In this document: piece after piece, positions 60,183 to 64,000 of the stretch
Position numbering within the stretch: position 1 is the first letter of the stretch
Layout: the number at the start of each line of letters is the position of its first letter
NCBI GenBank assembly: GCA_964344185.1
Contig: CAYFMN010000012.1
Location: 1-64,000 of the forward strand
Source: JAJDAT01 sp964344185
GTDB taxonomy: Bacteria; Nitrospinota; Nitrospinia; Nitrospinales; JAJDAT01
Reading direction: 5' to 3'
DNA: 64,000 nt
Notes under the pieces: generated by a model
Databases searched by the model: none
What the model saw: the letters and a program-made list of their open reading frames with translations, nothing else
Told to the model about the DNA's origin: nothing
Translations under genes and position numbers: made by a program

Positions 60183-60203
60183 GAGAAAGGAGGTCCTCTC
60201 ATG
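60183..60203 (+). promoter_or_regulatory. Hairpin over the ribosome binding site of HSP20 gene 2 (possible RNA thermometer)
   Basis: GAGA (60183-60186) pairs with TCTC (60197-60200). After a two-base bulge GG pairs with CC, enclosing the Shine-Dalgarno AAAGGAGG. The ATG follows at once (60201). A short, weak, bulged stem of this type would melt on warming. Further upstream AAGGG/CCCTT and CCGC/GCGG hairpins precede it (60126-60160). Confidence 0.5.
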
Positions 60204-60698
60204 AGTACCGAAACATTGGCCCGCCATTCTTTGAATGGAAATGGTGGGAATACCCTCACGAATTCGGAGACTGGTTTAGGATCTTTACATAATGAAATGA
60301 ACCAGGTTTTCGACCGTTTTTTTGATACTTTCCCCTATGCAAGAAAATTGAAGAGAGGCTCGCAGCTTAAGCTGCATATTGATGTGGCTGATTGTGGAGA
60401 CTCCGTCAAGGTTGTAGCGGAATGTCCGGGTATGGAACAAGATGATATAGATATTTCCTGGGCTGACGGAATATTAACCTTAAAGGGAGAAAAGAAGTCT
60501 TTCTGGGAAAAGGAATCAACCAATCTCTATCGTTCGGAACGCGTTTTTGGAAGTTTTCACCGGCAAGTTTCTTTGCCTGCCGAGGTTGAAGCCGAAAAAA
60601 TCGAAGCGTTTTATAAAAACGGAGTTTTAACCGTTACGCTTCCAAAATCGCAAGAAGCAAAAAACCAGGCTAAAAAAATCACAATTGCCGCCGAATAA
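60201..60698 (+). CDS. HSP20-family small heat-shock protein 2
   Basis: The protein has 165 residues from the ATG at 60201, which directly follows AAAGGAGGTCCTCTC. The earlier start at 60087 has no ribosome site. After a variable N-terminus (about 1-55) comes the alpha-crystallin domain: LHIDVADCGDSVKVVAECPG, DIDISWADGILTLKGEKKSF, VFGSFHRQVSLPAEVEAEKI and FYKNGVLTVTLPKSQ. It belongs to the class A/E. coli-unlike Hsp20 group with the FGSFHR motif. It would co-assemble or act in parallel with HSP20 protein 1 as a holdase. The ribosome site appears sequestered in a hairpin. Confidence 0.93.
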   Translation: MSTETLARHSLNGNGGNTLTNSETGLGSLHNEMNQVFDRFFDTFPYARKLKRGSQLKLHIDVADCGDSVKVVAECPGMEQDDIDISWADGILTLKGEKKSFWEKESTNLYRSERVFGSFHRQVSLPAEVEAEKIEAFYKNGVLTVTLPKSQEAKNQAKKITIAAE

Positions 60699-60827
60699 GT
60701 TGGGTTGTTGAAGGAAAACTATTTTAGAAATATCTCTACTTAAAAAAAGGGATATCTATTTAAGTTTTCTTAACCTGTAGGTTACAGCCGCTACTTTTGC
60801 GAAACATGAGTTTTAAAAATTAATTCA

Positions 60828-60900
60828 ACCCGGTCGGTTTTAGGTCTTGGATTTCCCCCCAAGAGCTTTTTTCGAAGTTCGAACCTAAAACTAGCCGGGT
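60828..60900 (+). ncRNA. Long-stem leader hairpin before the 62-residue gene
   Basis: ACCCGGTCGGTTTTAGGT (60828-60845) pairs with ACCTAAAACTAGCCGGGT (60883-60900), 15 of 18 positions. A second small hairpin, CTTGG / CCAAG, sits inside the loop. The stem ends 45 bases before the ATG at 60946 and has no T run after it, so it is a leader structure rather than a terminator. No known class recognised. Confidence 0.5.
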
Positions 60901-60945
60901 CCCTATAAACTATTCGAATGTAATTAGATTTGAAAGGAAAAAACA

Positions 60946-61134
60946 ATGACCGCTATTTTAGAAAAAGAGCCTTCGTTTGATATCGAAGAAGAAGTTCCAA
61001 ACTTTGAAAATAAAGAATTCGAAAGGGAGAGAAATACGGGAACTCCCTGGTTAAGAAAATATAGAAGACCGGAATGGCAAAAGCGGTCTCCCGTTTGGGA
61101 TGTCTTTTGCCGGTATGGAGGTTATTACTCCTAA
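60946..61134 (+). CDS. 62-residue acidic/aromatic protein of unknown function
   Basis: Not recognised. The N-terminal half is acidic (EKEPSFDIEEEVPNFENKEF). The C-terminal half is basic and aromatic (PWLRKYRRPEWQKRSPVWDV then FCRYGGYYS). No signal peptide is present. AAGGAAAA precedes the ATG. It lies in the heat-shock/quality-control block behind a structured leader, so stress-related expression is plausible but unproven. Confidence 0.55.
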   Translation: MTAILEKEPSFDIEEEVPNFENKEFERERNTGTPWLRKYRRPEWQKRSPVWDVFCRYGGYYS

Positions 61135-61166
61135 TGAACATTAATTAAGGGAACCAGATTTTCCAG

Positions 61167-61206
61167 GAGCTAGGCGATAGCAAGCCGGTAAAATGGAGGT
61201 CCCCTG
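61167..61206 (+). promoter_or_regulatory. Shared leader element, copy B
   Basis: Contains GCTAGGCGATAGCAAGCC, GGTAAAA and GGAGGTCCCCTG, matching copy A (59886-59938, minus strand) in order and orientation relative to the downstream gene. It lies 78 bases before the start at 61284. Nearby stems are GGGA..TCCC (about 61218-61236) and CCGACGCTTGGTCGG (61239-61253). Confidence 0.55.
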
Positions 61207-61283
61207 AAAGTTTACGGGAAATAAATCCCGAACCGACGCTTGGTCGGCATTTTCTTAAACTCAATTATGAAAGGAGACTTATC

Positions 61284-61586
61284 ATGAAAAAACTATCTGT
61301 CTTGTTGGTCGCGATTTTCTTCTCTCTTTTGAGCGTAGGAAACGCGTTGGCGGCACAGCCTGAAATGTCAAATCTAGATCGCAATGCGGTGTGGACAAAT
61401 TGGGCATGGAATTCATCGCATCGTCAAACGGATGAAGGAATGATGCGTTCCGGCAAAGGACTCGCTCAAAATGTTTCGACTAAAGATTTTAAGCCGCAAT
61501 ATAAACCTGGCGAAGTTGCCGAATTTGATTTTGTACGCGAAACCAAATATTACGATTATAAATTTGATCGCGACAAATCATCCTAA
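61284..61586 (+). CDS. 100-residue exported protein of unknown function
   Basis: The clear signal peptide (MKKLSVLLVAIFFSLLSVGN then ALAAQP, cleavage after about residue 23) predicts a mature periplasmic protein of about 77 residues, rich in Trp, Tyr, Lys and Asp (NAVWTNWAWNSSHRQTDEGM, EFDFVRETKYYDYKFDRDKS). No family is recognised. GAAAGGAGACTT precedes the ATG. A leader element shared with HSP20 gene 1 lies upstream, a strong terminator follows, and the HtrA protease gene is next. A periplasmic stress role is a reasonable guess. Confidence 0.65.
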   Translation: MKKLSVLLVAIFFSLLSVGNALAAQPEMSNLDRNAVWTNWAWNSSHRQTDEGMMRSGKGLAQNVSTKDFKPQYKPGEVAEFDFVRETKYYDYKFDRDKSS

Positions 61587-61595
61587 TTAAGTAAT

Positions 61596-61672
61596 CCCGC
61601 CTGCTTTTAAACATATTATTAACCTCCTAAGTAGTTTTGAAACCCCGTTTAAAAGCAGGCGGGTATTTTTTT
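61596..61672 (+). terminator. Strong intrinsic terminator with a 17-bp stem
   Basis: CCCGCCTGCTTTTAAAC (61596-61612) pairs perfectly with GTTTAAAAGCAGGCGGG (61647-61663), followed by TATTTTTTT. The 34-base loop contains AACCTCCTAA, which is complementary to a Shine-Dalgarno sequence. Confidence 0.85.
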
Positions 61673-61872
61673 GGAGAACCTTTAAAAAATAAATTTGGCT
61701 ATCGAGAATAACGAGATCATCGCTTATCTATTATTGTTTAAATAGATATTTCCTTCGTAAAAAATTAATAAAATTTAATTTCCTCTTAATAGATTTTTAA
61801 TCGTTGAAATTTTATTTTTATAAAAGGAGAAAAAACTTTTATTAATTTTTAAAATTATTAAGGAGGTAAACG

Positions 61873-63372
61873 ATGAACCAAAAAATTGTTAAAAACCAAT
61901 TAACAATTGCGACGATTTTCTTTTTTTCCTTTTTCCTGTTTCAATTTGCATTTACCGGCGGTCCGTTGGGATTGGTAAAAGCTCATGCATTGAGCGGTCA
62001 ATCCAATGTAATTGTCAGTAACTCAATCGTGGAAGTCGCAAAGAAAAAGAATCCGGCAGTAGTGAGCATCACCGCAAAAGTTAAAACGAAAAATACAAAG
62101 AATAATTTTAATTTTAATTGGAAAGGCCCTAATCCTTTTGGTCAGTTTCAAGATCCTTTAGAAAATTTTCAGGATCGTTTTCGAGATTTTTTTGATCGTA
62201 TGCCTAAAGGCGGTCCTGCTCCCAGAGGAGGCTCGGGTTCGGGATTCATTATTGATCCGGAAGGTTATGTTTTCACAAATCATCACGTAGTTGACAACGC
62301 GGATGAAATAAAGGTCACTTTACAAGACGATGTAGAATACGACGCTGAATTGATTGGCTCAGATCCTAAAACTGATATAGCCCTGGTTAAAATTGTTCAA
62401 GAACAAGGCAAGAACAAGAACTTTCCTTATTTAACTTTTGGAGATTCGGATAAACTGGAAGTAGGGGAATGGGTGGTTGCGATTGGCAATCCATTTGGCC
62501 TTCATCATACCGTAACCACTGGAGTTGTCAGCGCCAAAGGCCGGAATATAGGAGCCGGACCTTATGACGAGTTTATACAAACCGACGCCTCGATTAACCC
62601 TGGAAACAGCGGCGGTCCTCTTCTCAATCTGAAAGGAGAAGTTATCGGCGTTAATACGGCTATATTTTCAAAGACCGGTGGTAATGTGGGAATTGGTTTT
62701 GCCGTTCCTATTAATGTCGCCCAAAGTATACTTCCTCAACTTAAGGAACATGGCTCTGTGACCCGCGGTTGGTTGGGTGTCATGATTCAAAAGGTAACTC
62801 CGGAACTGGCAAAATCTTTTGAAATGGAAAAGGCCAAAGGCGCTTTGGTGGGAGACGTCACTCCAAACGGGCCCGCTTCTAAAGCGGGCATTCAAAGGGG
62901 CGACGTAATTGTTAAATTTGACAATCATGCGGTTCCTTCCGTAGAGACGCTGCCTAAAATGGTAGCCAATACCGCGCCGGGAAAATCCGTTGGCGTAGAA
63001 GTAATCCGCGATGGTAAAACTAAAAACATTAATGTTGCCATCGAGGTTCTGGACGATCAGAGACCAAAAATCCAAAAAGCTTCTTTTGGCGACAACCTGG
63101 GAATGCAGGTTCAGAATATTACGCCGGATTTAGCTCAAAGTTTTAATTTAAAAGACACCGATGGAGTCCTGGTTTCAAGCGTTTCTTCTGGAGAGGCGGC
63201 TGGAGAAGCTGGTATTAAAAGAGGGGATGTTATTGTCGAAGTTAACCGCCGTCCTGTAAACAACGTTTCCGATTATAAAAAAGAAACTTCTAAATACAAA
63301 GACGGTTCCACCGTTTTGCTTTTGGTGAAAAGAAACGGTAGTTCAATCTATGTTGCGGTTAGAAACGGTTGA
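61873..63372 (+). CDS. HtrA/DegP-family periplasmic serine protease
   Basis: The 499-residue protein has an N-terminal signal or anchor (about 10-40) and a Phe/Asn-rich loop (about 75-112, typical of the DegP LA loop). The trypsin-like domain has catalytic His138 (YVFTNHHVVD), Asp168 (KTDIALVKI) and Ser246 (NPGNSGGPL). Two PDZ domains follow (about 290-385 and 405-495; GWLGVMIQKVTPELAKSF, GDVIVEVNRRPVNNVSDYKK). It degrades or refolds misfolded envelope proteins. AAGGAGG directly precedes the ATG. It sits with HSP20 genes in a quality-control block. DegP and DegQ cannot be separated with certainty by eye. Confidence 0.93.
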   Translation: MNQKIVKNQLTIATIFFFSFFLFQFAFTGGPLGLVKAHALSGQSNVIVSNSIVEVAKKKNPAVVSITAKVKTKNTKNNFNFNWKGPNPFGQFQDPLENFQDRFRDFFDRMPKGGPAPRGGSGSGFIIDPEGYVFTNHHVVDNADEIKVTLQDDVEYDAELIGSDPKTDIALVKIVQEQGKNKNFPYLTFGDSDKLEVGEWVVAIGNPFGLHHTVTTGVVSAKGRNIGAGPYDEFIQTDASINPGNSGGPLLNLKGEVIGVNTAIFSKTGGNVGIGFAVPINVAQSILPQLKEHGSVTRGWLGVMIQKVTPELAKSFEMEKAKGALVGDVTPNGPASKAGIQRGDVIVKFDNHAVPSVETLPKMVANTAPGKSVGVEVIRDGKTKNINVAIEVLDDQRPKIQKASFGDNLGMQVQNITPDLAQSFNLKDTDGVLVSSVSSGEAAGEAGIKRGDVIVEVNRRPVNNVSDYKKETSKYKDGSTVLLLVKRNGSSIYVAVRNG

Positions 63373-63407
63373 TTATTTTGAATCTCTAGATAAGTAGGTA
63401 AAAAATG

Positions 63408-63449
63408 TTTTGGGAACCTTCAGAACCGGGGGTTCCCAAAATTATTTTT
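63408..63449 (+). terminator. Intrinsic terminator after the HtrA gene
   Basis: TTTTGGGAACC (63408-63418) pairs perfectly with GGTTCCCAAAA (63431-63441), followed by TTATTTTT, 36 bases after the stop. Confidence 0.88.
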
Positions 63450-63598
63450 GTTCAGAATAGTTTTTTTCTAAAGTAACTTCAAGATAGATGATACTGTAAG
63501 TCCAACTTCTAAAAGATATTTTTTCAACAAGACTTTACTATAAAAACCATATAAGAAATTATAAAACGGTTTTTATTAAGCTGTCTTTTTTCATTAAA

Positions 63599-64000
63599 AT
63601 GTTTTTAAAAAATAAACTTTTTTATCCTTCAAAAATTTTGTTTGTAACAGGAATTTTAGTTTTTAATTTATTTCAGTTTGTTCTTTTGGCATCGGCGGAA
63701 GATATCCCACCCTCGAATATCGAAATTCAAGGTTCCAATTGGAAACTCTATTCTCATGGCGTACGCAATTTTGCATTTATGGATTTATACCAATGCGCGT
63801 TATATCGAATGCAAAAAGAAAAAATTTTGGATTCAGTTTTAGATCTTAAAAGTCCAATTGCAATTCGTATTCAAATCTTAACCTCCAACCTTCCGGATAA
63901 TGTTCCAAGCGCTTGGAAAGAAGCTATTAAACCCGAAGTTACTGATAAAACATACAATCGTTTCAAAAAACAATATTTAAAAATTGAAGAAGGGGACATT
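63599..64000 (+). CDS. Chalcone-isomerase-like exported protein, cut by the window end
   Basis: The frame from the ATG at 63599 is open to the last base (134 codons). A signal peptide (about 1-33, ending LLASAED) is followed by the bacterial chalcone isomerase-like pattern: GSNWKLYSHGVRNFAFMDLY, AIRIQILTSNLPDNVPSAWK and EAIKPEVTDKTYNRFKKQYL. In bacteria this fold is usually a periplasmic or membrane-associated protein of unknown, probably non-flavonoid, function. The C-terminal third is missing only because the window stops. AT-rich flanks precede it and no strong ribosome site is seen. Confidence 0.7.
   Translation, partial: MFLKNKLFYPSKILFVTGILVFNLFQFVLLASAEDIPPSNIEIQGSNWKLYSHGVRNFAFMDLYQCALYRMQKEKILDSVLDLKSPIAIRIQILTSNLPDNVPSAWKEAIKPEVTDKTYNRFKKQYLKIEEGDI

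Overview
The window looks like a chromosomal segment of a Gram-negative (outer-membrane-bearing) bacterium with an AT-leaning genome. It carries TonB-dependent receptors, a TonB protein, periplasmic proteins with signal peptides, DegP/HtrA, homodimeric-type pyruvate dehydrogenase (AceE) and large hybrid histidine kinases. No rRNA, intact tRNA or ribosomal-protein gene is present to fix the taxonomy. An aquatic lineage such as Nitrospinota or a deltaproteobacterium-like group is only a guess.

Layout. (1) 0-3.2 kb is a decayed accessory patch. It has two toxin-antitoxin modules whose toxins are destroyed while the antitoxins are intact, one complete RelE/XRE module, two tRNA-Thr(CGU)-like fragments and copies of a ~90-residue gene of unknown function (one with a nonsense codon, another remnant at 13.3 kb). 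(2) 3.2-7.5 kb is a vitamin B12 uptake block: cobalamin riboswitch-btuM, second cobalamin riboswitch-btuB, and tonB. (3) 7.7-13.2 kb is the pyruvate dehydrogenase operon aceE-aceF-lpd. (4) 13.8-33.6 kb is a large signalling cluster: four hybrid or multi-REC kinases (one frameshifted), a NarX/NarL-like pair, a kinase-less 7TM-GAF-coiled-coil protein, CheR, CheB and an HD-GYP remnant. (5) 33.8-37.8 kb holds a 609-residue orphan protein with a poly-Asp tail, a TPR protein and a PrsW-type intramembrane protease fused to extra domains. (6) 38.1-59.2 kb is a ~21 kb zinc-homeostasis island. (7) 59.3-64 kb is a protein-quality-control region: two HSP20 genes, small stress-type genes with structured leaders, an HtrA protease and a chalcone-isomerase-like protein cut by the window end.

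The zinc island is the most interesting part. A Fur-family regulator (probably Zur) sits among near-identical 17-bp palindromes of the form TTGCAAWT-N-AWTTGCAA. These lie upstream of (a) a ZrgA-type operon (small peptide, DUF3299, DUF2796, ABC ATPase and permease), (b) a divergent merC-hisI2-pyrC2 operon, (c) a long operon with a COG0523 GTPase, two WD40 beta-propellers, a ZIP transporter split by an in-frame stop and several unknown proteins, and (d) the regulator's own downstream region. Two tandemly duplicated ZnuD-like receptors, a CDF-like transporter, an ArsR regulator with a 32-residue Cys-rich metallothionein-like peptide, and a His-rich protein complete the set. Four paralogous small exported proteins with an LHxHxxD...CxxC...PPxF pattern recur through the island and may be an undescribed component of zinc capture.

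Several genes are interrupted by single nonsense codons or by frameshifts in short A runs (24.4-28.4 kb kinase, WD40 gene, ZIP gene, HD-GYP remnant, 90-residue gene). Either decay is active here or some breaks are assembly errors. Residue positions given for domains are approximate unless a single residue is named.
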